DNA of 64,000 bases from Adenophora triphylla var. japonica (Eukaryota > Streptophyta > Magnoliopsida > Asterales > Campanulaceae): NCBI GenBank assembly GCA_022495995.1, contig JAFEMH010001305.1:124001-188000 (forward strand), read 5' to 3'. Within the stretch, counting starts at the first letter, position 1. Every line of letters begins with the position of its first letter. The notes beneath the pieces are model-generated. The model searched no databases. It was not told where the DNA came from and saw only the letters and a list, made by a program, of their open reading frames with translations. Below are positions 8,168 through 19,915 of the stretch, one piece after another. Made by a program: the position numbers and the translations under genes.

Positions 8168-11073
8168 ATGGCAGAAGGATCTCGGAGGGGTCGTCGACAA
8201 CGCAGTCAAGAAGTGATCGAGCAACGGATGGAGCTCCAAAGAAATTGGATCTCCTTTGTTCCATCTTCGAAGAACCCGGATGTATTGTATCCGAATCCGG
8301 AGGTGGACAATCATCGCTCTAGGAACGTCGGGGAGGTAAGAAATCCATTCCGTTTTGATTCCCTGCTCGAATTTTTTTTGAATGCTAGAACTAGGTTTTA
8401 GTTTTTCGCATTTTGGGGTTTTTGTTATTTGCCATGCCTTTTGTGAAATTCTTGACGAATTGTTGAAAATTAGCATGTAAATATTGTGAATATGTGCATT
8501 TTGTGCAGAAATGTGTAGATTAGCTTTTATTTGTGAAAATAAAGTGCCTCTCTAATGAATTGCATGCTTTGGTGTTTTGTACCTTATGCTATTTATGTAT
8601 GTACAATGTGGGAAAAATTGTCATGTAGGGACAAATTTTGTAGAAAAAAAATGTGACATGTGCCGTGTTTCGTGACGGGTTTTGTCTGAAAGTATGTGCC
8701 GTGTAGGGACGGACTTTCTTTTGAAAATGGGTTATGCAGTGTGTGCCGTGTTTTTGGTGACGGACTTTGTGGGGAAAATATGTGCAATATGTGCCGTGTT
8801 TTGTGACGGGTCTTTTTGAAAATGTGTCGTGTAGTGCTTGATCCCTTTGTTGAGAAAATTTGTACAGTGTGTGCCGTGTTTTGTGACGGACTGCATGGAA
8901 AAATTATGTATAATGCATGTCATGTTTTGAGTTGCATGTAAAAATTATGTGCAATATGTGCCGTGTTTCGTGACGGGATATATTGCTTTGCCGTGTTGGG
9001 ACGGTCTTTTGTGATTTGATTTTCTTTTGGTATTTTGCATTAAGTACTGTGACTGACGTACCTTTGCTGTGTTTACCTGCAGGATGAGGGGCTCTTGGCT
9101 GGGAAGGCCAAGAAGATGAAGACTCGGGGATCGCTCGAGGTTGTTGTTGAGTTGTGGCAGCGGATGCCGGACATTTACGTGGATGGTAGGCCGAGCCCAG
9201 GAGAGGCTGGTCTACGCTTACGGCACAGGCGTGTTCGTGGAGAACTTGGCGGGGTTTCGACACGAGGAAGAACAAGAGCGTCTTCCTTGGCCTTTACGAG
9301 TGCGGTGGGATACCACCCACACCTTCCATCGAGGCAGGGAGAGGTGACGGTGACGCCCACGGACTTTGCTTTGCTATCGCGGGCTTTCCTTGAAAGGAGG
9401 GCCAGTGCGGTGGCGAGATATGATTGCCGAGGACGTGCTGACTGAGCTGCTGGGCTTTGCGCTGTTCCTCGCGAGGGGTCTTGGCATGTTGTATAGTGAT
9501 GTTGAGATGAGGATCACGGCCGGTATTGGGGCCTATGTTCGGGTACCGGCCGGGTGACGGCGGAGCGGTAGCGCGCTCCTTCATGTGGTTTGCGCTTTCC
9601 GAGACTTTGTTCTCGAACCACTCGACTACGGCTCCTTTTGCTCTGCTGGAGAGCTTGATTGATTTGGAGAGAGTTTGTGATATCTCTTGGGGCGAGGCGG
9701 GCTTGGCCGAGCTCTACTTCTCTTTGGACCGGTTTAGCGGGGTGTGGCCAGTTCCTTGGCTTGTTTTGACTTTGCTTTGGAGGTATGAGTTTATTCTTTG
9801 TTTTTGATTTAGCAACTTGTCGTTTCTCCATTTTCTTTTGCTTGAGCCTTTTACGCTTTTGTCACGAGGTGTGGTTCTATGAGATCTTTCGGTGCTTCCC
9901 GTGGGATAGAGATCACAGGGCATAGCGGCGTATCCCGCTATGTTAGGGTGGGCCCGCCGCGAGGAGGAGGAGGACCGGCGGGGGAAGCTCACCATCGCCT
10001 ACGGGGATGTGCAGGAGCATTTGGAGAGAGATAGCCCGGAGAGGTTTGTTTTGTATCCTTGGGCTCGATATGAGGATGATGATTTCGAGGGGCTCCCACA
10101 GTGACGGTGCGGCGGAAGATGCTTTGCGGGGCACGACTTGCGGCGTCATGTATGCAGGGAGCGGGTCTTACGCGGCATGGCCCGGGTATGCTTCCCTTGG
10201 CTCCGAGGGACCCTCCTTTTGGGATGCTCGATTCTCGGGATATGGATGTGTTTGATTTTGAGAGGTATTTTGGCGGCGTGGGTGCCGAGGAGTTTGTATT
10301 GTATAGAGAGGAGTATGGAGCTTTTGTGAGGAGGAAGTTGAGGATGCCACAGGTGTTGGCGAGGGAGAGGGAGGCTGGTCCGCAGGGTCCCCCAGAGGTT
10401 CCGGTGCACAGGCCGGACTTTACGTATGTTCGTGGGGATTCCTCGAGGAGGAGGGTGTGCATGCCGTCCACGAGCGAGCTCCTGCTGCTACCGCGTGGAT
10501 CTGATAGACCGGTGAGTGTGCTTACTCTTTTCCATCTTGGCATCTTTTACGTATTTTTCTCTTTTTGTTGTTGAGTATGGCTGTATTGCTTTGAGCATTT
10601 CTTTGGTGCTTGCTTGTGCGAGTCCCGGGAGGGCTTTGACATGCGACCCGCCGCTATGTGGCGATGCGGTCTTTCGCGAAGAAGATGGCGTCGAAGATGT
10701 CTTGCCGGTCTTCGCGGCGTGTGCCGGCGTATAAGCCGATGCCTTCGAGGCATTGTGTGGATGTTCCCCCACCGAGAGCCGAGCCGGAGCCACGGCGGGA
10801 GGGACCTTCGCGGGGCGGCATAGCATGGATGCGGGGACGTCTTCGGGAGCGCCGAGGCCGCGGACCCTTTACCGGTTCTTTCCTCGGCGGGATGCGCGGG
10901 GTGAGGTTCGTCGAGCCTTCTTTCTTCGATCCTTTCGTCGGATTTGATCCTTCGATTACTTTGAGTACCGGCCTTCGGAGGGCTCGGTACTCGATGGCGA
11001 GGATATGGCGGGCGAGTTCACCGGGATGCCCGACTTCTCTCTTGAGGACCTTGGTGAGGATGATGATCTTTGA
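8168..11073 (+). pseudogene. Antisense PMD-like ORF of element A (spliced, degraded)
   Basis: The function of plant mobile domain proteins in transposons is unknown. Exon 1 is 8168-8335 (56 codons) and ends at a gag|gtaag donor. A 'gtttacctgcag' acceptor opens exon 2 at 9083. Exon 2 encodes a phrase like 'WDTTHTFHL..GEVTVTPTDFALLS', typical of the PMD family (Pfam PF10536), but its frame shifts around 9190 and 9340. Further probable exons run to about 9780, 9880-10510 and 10620-11073, the last ending in an acidic 'EDLGEDDDL' tail. The ORF is antisense to the retrotransposon and sits between integrase and 3' LTR, as reported for Tat/Ogre elements. The frameshifts suggest this copy is dead. Exon coordinates beyond exon 2 are approximate. 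Confidence 0.65.
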
Positions 11074-11418
11074 AGATTCGGATTAGGGTTCATTTGCTTT
11101 CCCTCTTTCCATATCTTCTTTTTTTCTTTTAGCAACGAGACATTAGATGTACTGTAATAAAACACTCGTATTTGCATGGCAAAAGCATTTTATTTTAAGA
11201 TGTAATGTCATTTTTGTGATTCCCGGGAATTGTCCTAGAAATTGTTGCTATTATTTATTTTTATTTTGTGCATGCCACGTGGTGAGAGTGCGTTTGTGGG
11301 TAGTGTATGTTTGCGGAAATGGCTTTGGCCGGTGTTTGGGCGGTTTGGAGCAAGGTCCTGCGAGAACAGTGGTTGTTGTATGCTTGTTCTTTGAGAAAGT
11401 GGGGCCAAGATGCAATAA
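11074..11418. other. Spacer between the two antisense ORFs
   Basis: It holds 3' flank of the PMD ORF (AT-rich 11100-11270, with 'taataaaac' near 11155 as a possible polyadenylation signal) and then sequence leading to the next promoter. Nothing coding is recognised. Confidence 0.5.
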
Positions 11419-11463
11419 GGTCCGTACGGACAGACCTAGGTTGCAAAGAGGTCCGTACGGACC
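11419..11463. promoter_or_regulatory. A-type palindromes upstream of the second antisense ORF
   Basis: GGTCCGTACGGACA (last base changed) lies at 11419-11432 and a perfect GGTCCGTACGGACC at 11450-11463, again preceded by 'gcaataa' or 'gcaaagag' and followed by 'accaacc'. They sit about 120-160 bp before the ATG at 11581. Confidence 0.75.
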
Positions 11464-11580
11464 AACCTTGCTTTGGGAAGGAAATAAACGCTTTCCAGTG
11501 TTTGTTCTTTCCCCATTTCTCCATTTGCAGCCATTTTCGAGCTTTCTTCCCCATTTTCTCTAGGAACCTCCATTTTTGCC

Positions 11581-13130
11581 ATGGATTCTTTGTATGTTCC
11601 TAGAATTTTGCCGAGGCTTTCGCAGGAGAGGCAAGCACACTTCCTTGAGCGGTGAAAACGTGGATGCGGCGCCGTATGAGGCATCGAGAGACGGGTTTTC
11701 GAGGTAAGGTTTCGTCTTTGCTCGATTTGGTCTTTTAAGGAGTTGGTTCTGATTGGGATTTGTTGCGGGCTGCCGCGAAGTTGCAGGATGTTAGGAGGCA
11801 TGTGTATTGCTTCTCCTACAATGAAATGGTGCCCACTTTCGAGGATTTTCGGGCTTTGATTGGAGGATCGGAGGTGGAGGCCATCTCGCTTCCTTTGATT
11901 GGTGGTCTTCTTTGTGAGCGTGAAGCTTGCGAGGCTTTCTTCGTACTTCGTTGGAAGAAGTGCGGGGCATGATCCTTGATTCGGGTCATATTGACATTTA
12001 CGAGGCTGGGAGCGGTTCATGGTTGATGATGAGAGTGACATCTCTTGGGACGCATTTGCCTTGTGCGTGATGGCGACGCTTTTCATGGTCAGCTCCCTTA
12101 GCATTTGTGATGGCGCTTTGTTAGATGTGGTTGGGCCTTTGCGGAAGGCTGGAGAGGATATTGTCCCGTTGGTCTTTGGGGAGACTCTTCATGGTATTGA
12201 CCGTCGCGGCGGGGATCGTTTCATGAGAGGGGAAGCCCGCTTTGCTCACCTTGTGGGCTGCGAGAGAGACTTCGAGGCCATGCCAGAGGCTCCGATGTCG
12301 TTTAGCCCGTGGTCATTTGCTCGGCGACCTCTTGTGTTGGATATGGATCGATCCGCTGGGAGAGATGGATGGCACGGCTTGGTACGCATCGGATCCGTTG
12401 GTGGGTTCCTCATTGGGGATTGAGACTAGGAGGGTCTTTCGGGAAGGGTCCTATGTCGTCGAGTTCCGAGGTTTGTCTTGGTCCTCCTTCTATATTCCGT
12501 CGCTTGTTTCCCGGCGGTTTGGGATGAAGCGAGAGCCTTTGTTGAGGCTGGGATGACCTTGCTACTACGGAGATAGCTCCTCTTTGTATGGCGGCTCAGT
12601 GCTTTCTTGTATTTTACGAGGGTATGGAAGTATTCCGCTTTCCCTCTGTGGTGCTCCTTAGACGTCGGGAGAGTGTCGTATTGACGACTCGGTACCTGGC
12701 ACTTTGGTATGAGCGGCGTGTTGGGCGATCCCAAGTGGCTTTGGAGAGCGGGCGTGTAGCGATTACAGGACCCGGTTGCCGTAGTAGCTATTGCCTTAGG
12801 AGTGCCGAAGCACAGTCGACCCTCGGGATGTTACGGGAGACACTTTATTTGACTACGAGATCCGAGTTGACCGGCGACGGGGAGAGGTCCTCTTTTACGG
12901 ACTCGCGGGGAGGAGATCCGAGCCGAAGCACGGGCGAATGAAGCCACGAGAGCTGCTGGATTGTTTGACTCTACGGGGAGGACCCACGATCTCGGAGCGA
13001 GAGACGCGAGTTGGTTCGCGTGGAGCGAAAGAAGACTCGCCGGGGACGAGGGAAGAAAGGGAAGAATGGCGAGGGGACAAGCGCGAGATGGCGCGGAATG
13101 ACCTCCTAGGTATCCATTCATTGCATTGTA
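11581..13130 (+). pseudogene. Antisense DUF7745-like ORF of element A (degraded)
   Basis: The function is unknown. The ATG at 11581 opens 'MDSLYVPRILPRLSQ'. A stop follows within 25 codons, so the frame is broken. Recognisable blocks follow: 'FSYNEMVPTFEDFRALI' (about 11815-11860) and 'AFALCVMATLFMVSS...VPLVFGETLHGID' (about 12045-12215). The family usually has 'F..VDMVPTIEEYTALL' and 'FALAIYGLVIFP...VPAILAETFRSL', a domain I know as DUF7745 from plant transposon ORFs. The 3' end is Arg/Lys/Glu-rich (about 12890-13100). Its presence beside the PMD ORF, on the same strand and with the same upstream palindromes, suggests both belonged to the element. Confidence 0.55.
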
Positions 13131-13850
13131 AACACATTATTTGTTAAATGTATTAAAGTTTGTCTTTTAGCATGTTGTGAACTTGAGAGTAGACCGTGCT
13201 TGAACTCATCAAGAAATGTTGTAACCGTTAGTGATTTGTGATTTACTTTTAAAGCTTTGTCGAGACGCAAGATCTCTTGTTCGCTTCTTGTTTCTTTTGT
13301 GCACCTTGTCGGCGTCCATCTTTGAACTTTTACATTGCATTTGCGGGGAAGCGATGCAGGCCATGACGGCAATCCCCTTTGCTTAGGCTTTGTGCTTGGC
13401 TGAGAGGTTGAATGATCCCCTGACAAGTCGTTTTGATGGTCATTTCCATAGCTTCCTTGCCCTTTGTTGGCGTCGGGCTCTTGACCTCAATTTCGCAGCT
13501 TCTATTTGAGCTTTTTTTTTATTTATTTTTTTTGTGAGCCCTTGCTCGAGCTCTCTTTTTTTTTTTTTGAAGTGCGTGAGGGCGAAGATAAGCCCCTGGC
13601 TTGGAAGTAGACATGGGTCTGTCGTTTGACGTTGAGTGACCTCCGGATGTCCTTTGATGTTGCCGCGGTCGTTTGACTTGGTCAAGGTGACGTTGGGGCG
13701 TGCTCTTGAAAAGTGCGTAGCTTGATGGAGGTCTTGATTGACATTCTAACTTTTGACTTTTTTGTGTATTTTTAGACTTGACCAATTAAGGTTGCCTACG
13801 TTCCCCCGGACTAGAGGGCTCAGGTCTGCGTAGTTCGACACTACATGGAG
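13131..13850 (-). other. 3' untranslated region between integrase and antisense ORFs of A
   Basis: On the minus strand, just after integrase, lie the conserved hairpin 'ctacgcagacctgag...aacgtaggcaacc' (about 13794-13838) and the block 'ccttgaccaagtcaa' (about 13675-13690). That block recurs in D (about 38510-38525) and E (about 61998-62012). An A-rich tract (13510-13570) follows. No coding sequence is seen. Confidence 0.6.
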
Positions 13851-13851
13851 T

Positions 13852-15192
13852 GCCAAGAGATGCACAGTTGTTCTTCTTCAGGCGAAGTATCTGCGAAGTT
13901 TGCTTCCGTTATTTGGATTCATGAAGGGATTGCCGTCTAGGTGCATCGGCTTCATGGCACCTCACAGGAGAAGATCTTTTGAACCACGAAAGGGCCGATC
14001 CATGTGGGTTCCCATTTTCCCAGTGGGTTGGTTCGAGTGGGAGGCTTTCTTTGAGTACCGAGATCGCCTTCCACGATGTCTCGGGACTTGACTTTCTTGT
14101 CGAAAGCTCTAGCCATCCTGCTTTGATAGGCTCGGACGTGTTCCATGGCCTTTAGTCGTCGCTCGTCTAGCGAGCCAATTCGTCATGTCGGCTTCGGAGC
14201 CATTCGACTTCGTTGACGTCATTTTCAGCCGGCACTCGGAGTGAGGAATTTCCGGTTCAATGGGAAGAATTTGCTTCCATCCCGTATGTCGGGCGAATGG
14301 GGTTTCTCCCGTGGTATTACGGCGATGTGCGGTAGCCCCAAAGTGCAAGGTGCGGCTTCTCGGGCCAATCTCGTCCTCGGGTGGTCATTTTCGGATGATC
14401 CGTTCGAGGGTTTTGTTCTTTGCTTCCACGGCGCCGTTTGTTTGTGGCCGGTAGGGAGAAGATTTGTGGCGTGTGATCTTGAATTCGGCCGGCGGTGCAG
14501 CCGAATTCCCCTCGAAGTGTGAACCATTGTACGATATGACCTCATTTGGGATGCCGTATCGGCGAGATGATGTTTTCCTTGAGGAAATGCGCGACCTTCT
14601 TGGAGGTGAGTACCTTGTAGGACTTGGCTTCGACCCATTTGGTGAAGTAGTCGATGGCTACTAAGATGAACTCGTGGCCAGATTCTTTGCTGGCGGAGCG
14701 ATTTTCCCGATGACGTCAATTCCCCAGTGGCAAATGGCCGGGGTGTAGTCATGCGGTAGAGATCGTGGGGAGGTAGATGATTGAGGTTGGAGAAGCCGTT
14801 GACACTTGTCGCGGCTTCGGACAAAGTGGATGCAATGCTGCCTCCATGGAGATCCGGTAGTAGCCCATCCTGAGAATGATTTGCATCAGGGCTCTGGCGT
14901 TCATGTGGGGACCGCAAGCCCCATTGTGGACTTCGTTCATGAGCTTGTTTGCCTCTTCCTGGTTGATGCAGCGTAGGAGTGGTCCATGGTAGCGTTTCTT
15001 GTATAGCATGTCCCCAAGGATGACGAGGTGAGAGGCGAGGCGTTTTAGGGCCATGTTGCTCTTGGTTTTGAACCCTTCTGTGTGTTGGCCTTCCTTGTTC
15101 ATGAAGGTGGTTTCCCCGTTCTTGAGGTATTGGAAGATGCAGTGCATCTTTGGAAATGGCGTCGGACTTGCGTCTCTTTGGCTCTTCGGCAA
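13852..15192 (-). pseudogene. Integrase remnant of element A pol
   Basis: Minus-strand frames contain, in order: the integrase zinc-binding region ('HNGACGPHMNARAL', about 14860-14920), core-domain phrases ('DVIGKIAPP...' about 14690-14720 and 'EFILVAIDYFTKWVEA' about 14640-14680), a phrase like 'ILPIEPEIP' (about 14225-14270), and the C-terminal 'RMARAFDKKVKSRDIVEGDL...GKWEPTWIGPFVV' (13952-14146). These blocks fall in different frames, so there are several frameshifts. The domain order matches gypsy integrase. Confidence 0.75.
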
Positions 15193-15530
15193 TCTTGCAA
15201 ATCGTTGTGATTAAAACCTCCTCGGCGGCTTGGGCCCGGTTTTCTCTCGTTTGACAACATGCTTAAATGTTTGCTTGATGCATTTATTCAATTAATGTGC
15301 TTGCCTTTTGTATAGATGAATTGCTATTAAGCTTGTTTTGATTAGTTAACTCATCACTTGTTAAAGATGCAATGAAATGATTTTTAGAAAGGTCGGACCT
15401 TTTATTGAAAGCGTGAAAGGCTGTACATTGTTGATCAAAGACTCACAATCGTTGGGCGTAAAGCCGTCAAAAGACTCAAAAGATGTGAATTCACGAGACA
15501 ACAAGACTCGAAGCTAGACTATAGGCGACG
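15193..15530 (-). other. AT-rich spacer at the usual gag-pro/pol junction
   Basis: There is no coding signal. On the minus strand it carries '...cttttgtatagatgaat...' and AT-rich sequence. Ogre elements are known to have an intron between gag-protease and reverse transcriptase, so this could be an intron remnant. In this copy the RT/RNase H segment of about 1.5 kb that should lie beside it is absent. Confidence 0.35.
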
Positions 15531-16892
15531 AGGGATTGGACCAGGCTTCATTACTCTCGGCTGGCTGTAGCTCTAGAGGGAGTGGTAATGGTTCAGGTGG
15601 CCAATCTTCCCTTGGCATGAGTCCGGGAAAACAGCTTGCATGTGGTTCGATTTCAAACCAGATCGCGGAGGTTTTTGGTTGCTCCCACGATGATGTCCCT
15701 CCATTAGTGTTGCCACCGAGTCCTTGGGGGTCTTTGATGATAGAAGTCGGCGAGGGCTACTTCTAAGAGTGCGAAGCATTCGGCGGTCGGAGTTGATTCT
15801 TGCTTGATGTTGATCATTTTCATAGAATGTTGCCTCTTTATACAGGATCTTTGCTTGGACGACATTTACAATGTCGATTCGAGGGCATGCTATATCTCCT
15901 TCCACGATTAGGCCTTGGAGGAGGTTGCGCCCTTTGTTCATCTAGGTCGGACTTTGGAATGTTGAATTGAACTATCTTTGTGATGGCTGTCCCCGTAAGA
16001 TCCGAGAGTGTCGGCCGGAAGGGTTGTCTTGTATCGGGGATCGGTGATGAGCCGGTTTGCAAGAGGGTTTTCGGCGAAGTAAGGGTCTACTCCTCGATCA
16101 ATCTCCATCGGGCGTCCATCTCTTGATCTTCTCTTAAGCATTCTTCACGGATCGCATATATCGAGTTGTCATCGACCCATGAGCTCTTCGATTTCCGGCT
16201 CGTCGCGGCTTAGAGCGTGGATGTAAGATCCACTTCGTAGCGGGACATGGTAGGAGACTCATCTGGAGAAGAGTATTCGGTCATGTCGGGACCTTCTTAC
16301 AGGTCGTAGCTTGGCGGCCAAGCACTTGCCATTGCAGCTTCCGCGGATCACTTCGATCACTCCATTGGTGTTGATGAATTTCACGCATTGGTGAAGAGTA
16401 GATGATACTGCTTTCATCTGATGTATCCAAGGTCGTCCCAGCAAGGCAGAGAAGGTTGGCTTGATTTCCACGACTAGGAACTCTATCGACTCTAGTTGTG
16501 CATCGGAGTGGATCCTCAGATTGATGACTCCTACGATTGGTCGTGCGGTGGAATCGTAGGCTCGGATTACCAGGTGAAGGCCTTATCGGGGAGCGGTCGA
16601 TACGGAGTCGTTTCAGTGTGCTTAAAGCGATGATGTTGACTACGGAGCCGTTATCAATCAAGACGTTCGGGAGGAAGAACATCTCTATTTTTATGAGGAT
16701 GAGGAGGGCTTCGTTGTGCCGATTCTCACATGTCGGCAAGTCATCGTCTGTGAAGACTAAACCGCTTCCCGTGCTACCGTTTGACTCAGTCTCCTGCAGG
16801 AGCGTTCGATCCATCCATTTGTATGCCTTGGTCGGGGCACGGATCGTAGGGAGACGGTTGCCCTTAGGCGTTCTTGTACTGAATTCGGTCAC
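15531..16892 (-). pseudogene. Aspartic protease region of element A
   Basis: The frame at 16281-16892 encodes 'LPNVLIDNGSVVNIIALSTLKRL', the Tat/Ogre-type active-site block with D-N-G-S in place of the usual D-T/S-G, followed about 100 codons later by 'FSALLGRPWIHQMKAVSS...HQ.VKFI', the usual protease end. Frames at 15573-16141 ('VDPYFAENPLANRL...') look like the linker after protease, but I do not recognise a domain. The frames are interrupted. Confidence 0.7.
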
Positions 16893-16925
16893 GAGACCTT
16901 TTGACTCACGGTTTCACGCTCCCGA

Positions 16926-18763
16926 TCATAGCGGGACGGCATGCGCGGTTTCGGAAATTACAGGGGGTCTGCTCTCGCTTGGGGTTTCGTCAAAGGCTAT
17001 TGAGTTTACCCTGTCGTTTCGGGGGAATGGATTTCCGATGGTATTGGGACCACGAGGGCGTTCCAATTTTCCCTCCTCAATGAGCCCACTGGACCACTGC
17101 TTGAGCACGAAGCAATTGTCGGTGGTGTGGCCAGTAGTTGTGGAAGGCGCGGTGCTTGCTCATATCCATGTTGGGTTTGGGAGTCTTCGGTTGGCAATTC
17201 TCGAGAGGCTTGAGAGGATTTCGTTTCACCAAAGCTTCAAATACTTGACCCGAGGGCATTTCGAGGTTGTCTAAATCTTTGGAATTGTGGGAAGCGAGGG
17301 GATTGTTATTCTTTGGGGCTGCTTGATCGCGGTTTACTTGAGCTCCGTTACGGATGTAGTGTCTTTGTTCATTGCTTCTTTTCCTTTGTTCGGGCGGGAG
17401 TTGAAGTTGCCGGGTTTGTCAGATAGCGGTAAGACGAGGCGGGGTTCTTTGTTGTCTTTTGAAGACTCGAGTCTTCTCAAACTTTGTCCCGGCGTTGACC
17501 ATGGCACGGAGATCCGGATAGAAATGGTGGCTGATCAAGGTCCTCAAAGATGGCTTGAGGCAGGAATGGAAGATGTCCATTTGCTCTTCTTTGGAAAGTG
17601 GATCCATTATCTCGCTAAGCTTCCAATTCCAACTTTTGTAGAACTCGCCCACTGGTTCGTCATCCTTTTGTTCGGTGGCTTGCAGGTCATGGCGGTTTGT
17701 CTCCCATTCAAGGTTGGCGCGGTACTTTTCTTGGAAGATCTCGGCGATTTGATCCCACGTGGAGCGGTTTTACGCCTTTACATTGAGGAACCACCTTAGT
17801 CTTTGTGGATTTGAGAGAATGCTTTGAAAGTGATCCGCCATCTGTTGAGGGTTGCCCCTTTGGCTCTCATACCCGGGACATAGGTGTCGATGTGGGTTTT
17901 TGGGCATTACGTCCCGTCAAACTTTTCCATTTCCGGCATCACGAATTTCGGAGGGAGAGGGACCACTTTGCTTGGATCGGTAGGCGGGAGGGAGTCCTTC
18001 CGAGAACTAGCTAGCTTGCCTTGCATGTCCTTCATTTGCTCGATCGGCCAAGCCATGTGGGGATCGGCGTTGAGGTGGGTTACCGTTTTCGGGGACGGAA
18101 ACCGAAGATGGAGGTGGATTGGGCGATGGGATCGCCATTCGGGAGTCTTGGGGAGGTAGTTGAGTGTATACCAACCCATACCACAGGGTGTTGAAGTTGA
18201 GGGCGTGATTGCCGGGTCCGCTAAGGGTTGTGTTTGGGAATTGGGGAAATGATTCGTTAGCCCCAAGTGGCGAGACTAGCGAGTGGCAAGCTTGAAATGT
18301 CGGGATATCCGCTCGGGATGCCCGTCCACACAGTAAGCATGGGGACTTTTGATTGTGGTTGCGAGGCTCGTATAGAGGCAAAAGGATTGAATCTGGGGAT
18401 ACCGAGATGCATTGGGATACGGCGGAGCGAGCACGTATGTGTCTTTGTTGATGCGAAGCTTGATGTGCGGGCCGGGAAGCGGCTGTCTTGGCGGGCATGT
18501 CGGGCCCTTGGCCCAGCGCTGAGGAGCTTTGAGCGAGGCTGCTTTGCGTTCTTTGGGATCTCGTAGCTTGGCGGAGGCGGAACTGGCGATAGCTTTGAGA
18601 AACCGGGGGCGGTATGTCTTCGTCCTCTATGAGAACAAAGGTTTCGTCGAGGTTGGGGAGCTGCAACTATTCCTCGAAGACGCAAGGTGTCTACGATCCG
18701 GAGCTTGCTTTGCTCTTCTTGGCGCTTCTTGATGGTTTCGAAGGCTCGCGGCACCTCCTCCAT
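16926..18763 (-). pseudogene. gag remnant of element A
   Basis: The start 'MEEVPRAFETIKKRQEEQ' is at 18763. The centre has 'PPKFVMPEMEKFDGT' (about 17907-17950), the entry to the retrotransposon gag domain, then 'FYKSWNWKLSEIMDPLSKEEQ...LKPSLRTLI' (17419-17652). A knuckle region '...MDMSKHRAFHNYW' (about 17150) has the first zinc-binding Cys of the expected C-A-F-H replaced by Arg and then shifts frame. Several stops and shifts make the copy non-functional. Confidence 0.75.
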
Positions 18764-19059
18764 TGTGGAGGTTCCTTAGTGGCGGGGTTCCGTTTCCCTC
18801 ACTGTTATCTGTTGATCCCGTCATGGGAGAGTAGCGGACGGTGCGGGACCGTTGAAGCTGGAAGGGCTATCGGACCTTGTGACCTCGATGCGAAAAGGCG
18901 GCTCCCGGGTATTCTCAACCACTCTCGGTTATTTGGAGGGTGACGGGCAAGGTTTAGACACAGGAATGGCCTCTCGGGATAAAAGGGGGAAAGCTCACGT
19001 GGCATGCGGTTTCCGCTTCTTTTATATTTTTGTTTTTTTTGTTTTAATTTACTTAAAAC

Positions 19060-19255
19060 ATGTTTTCTCAGAGTCCTAGGTAGGTTGGAAATGATTGCTC
19101 TTCTTTTTCGCAACTATGCTAGATCACAGGTCGATGGAGACCATACGTGCGGCTATAAGCCCCTCGTTTTGCACACTGTATTTCGACATCCCGGGGTGGA
19201 CATCCCGGGCGAGGTCCTATAGGGCAAGCGGTTTCCACCGGCCTAAAGAAAAATC
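19060..19255 (-). other. Conserved leader block (A copy)
   Basis: On the minus strand: 'accgcttgccctatagg', 'cccgggatgtccacc', 'gaggggcttatag', then 'tagttgcgaaaaagaagagc' and 'atttccaacc'. The same ordered phrases occur in D (about 40925-41130) and E (about 58645-58815), although the sequence between them has diverged. It may be a packaging or dimerisation element, or a decayed upstream ORF (ORF1 of Ogre). Confidence 0.6.
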
Positions 19256-19797
19256 GAACCTAAGGACCGAGCTTTGTCATGTTCGTTTTGATGCGTTAGC
19301 CATGTGAATAGTGAACCGAGCCGGCCATCGAGTCAAGATCGGAGTCAAGAGTTCGGCATGACCTCTCTTTACCTTGCTTGCGCAAGGGATCTGTGACGTT
19401 AGGCGTTGGGTGGGTCATATCTTCATGGGCGACGTATCAAAGGCGTGATGACATGGTGTCATGTGAGCATGGATGTATATCCAGGACGGAACATCGTGCA
19501 GGTGTAGCTTCGGAAATCAAGATCGGAGTCAAGATTTTAGCATGACCTTTCATCGCTTTGCTTGCGCAAGGGATCTTGAGTTCCGAGCCTTGACTCAAAA
19601 ATGGCCGGCATGGTATATGTATCCGAGTGTATGACACGGGTGGGTAAAAACCAACCGAGTGCGGACGAGTGTGACTCAAGACTCAAACGTGCGGGGTTGA
19701 CGCTTGGCTAGGATGGGATGTTTGGAATGATCCCGTGCGCATCCGAGAGGCCTAGGAAGACCAAACGGACTGCAAGCGATACCACTCCGGGTTAAGG

Positions 19798-19915
19798 GTT
19801 GTAGTGTGCGGTGTATCAGGCGGCGGTGCGCGTAGCGTGCGGTGTAACCGAGCGGCCGGTGCGCGTAGTGTGCGGTGTAACCGAGGCGGCAGTGCGAGTA
19901 GTGTGCGGTCTCTAA
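19798..19915. repeat. Tandem repeat in the A leader
   Basis: Three to four units of about 33 bp are built on 'gtagtgtgcggtgtaaccga' and 'ggcggtgcgc'. Confidence 0.7.

Noticed and set aside
11436..12104. 222-codon minus-strand frame
   Set aside because: It is opposite the DUF7745-like blocks, which read on the + strand. The minus frame has no family resemblance.
16537..17274. 245-codon + strand frame
   Set aside because: It is the antisense shadow of the gag-protease region of element A, whose minus-strand frames carry recognisable motifs.
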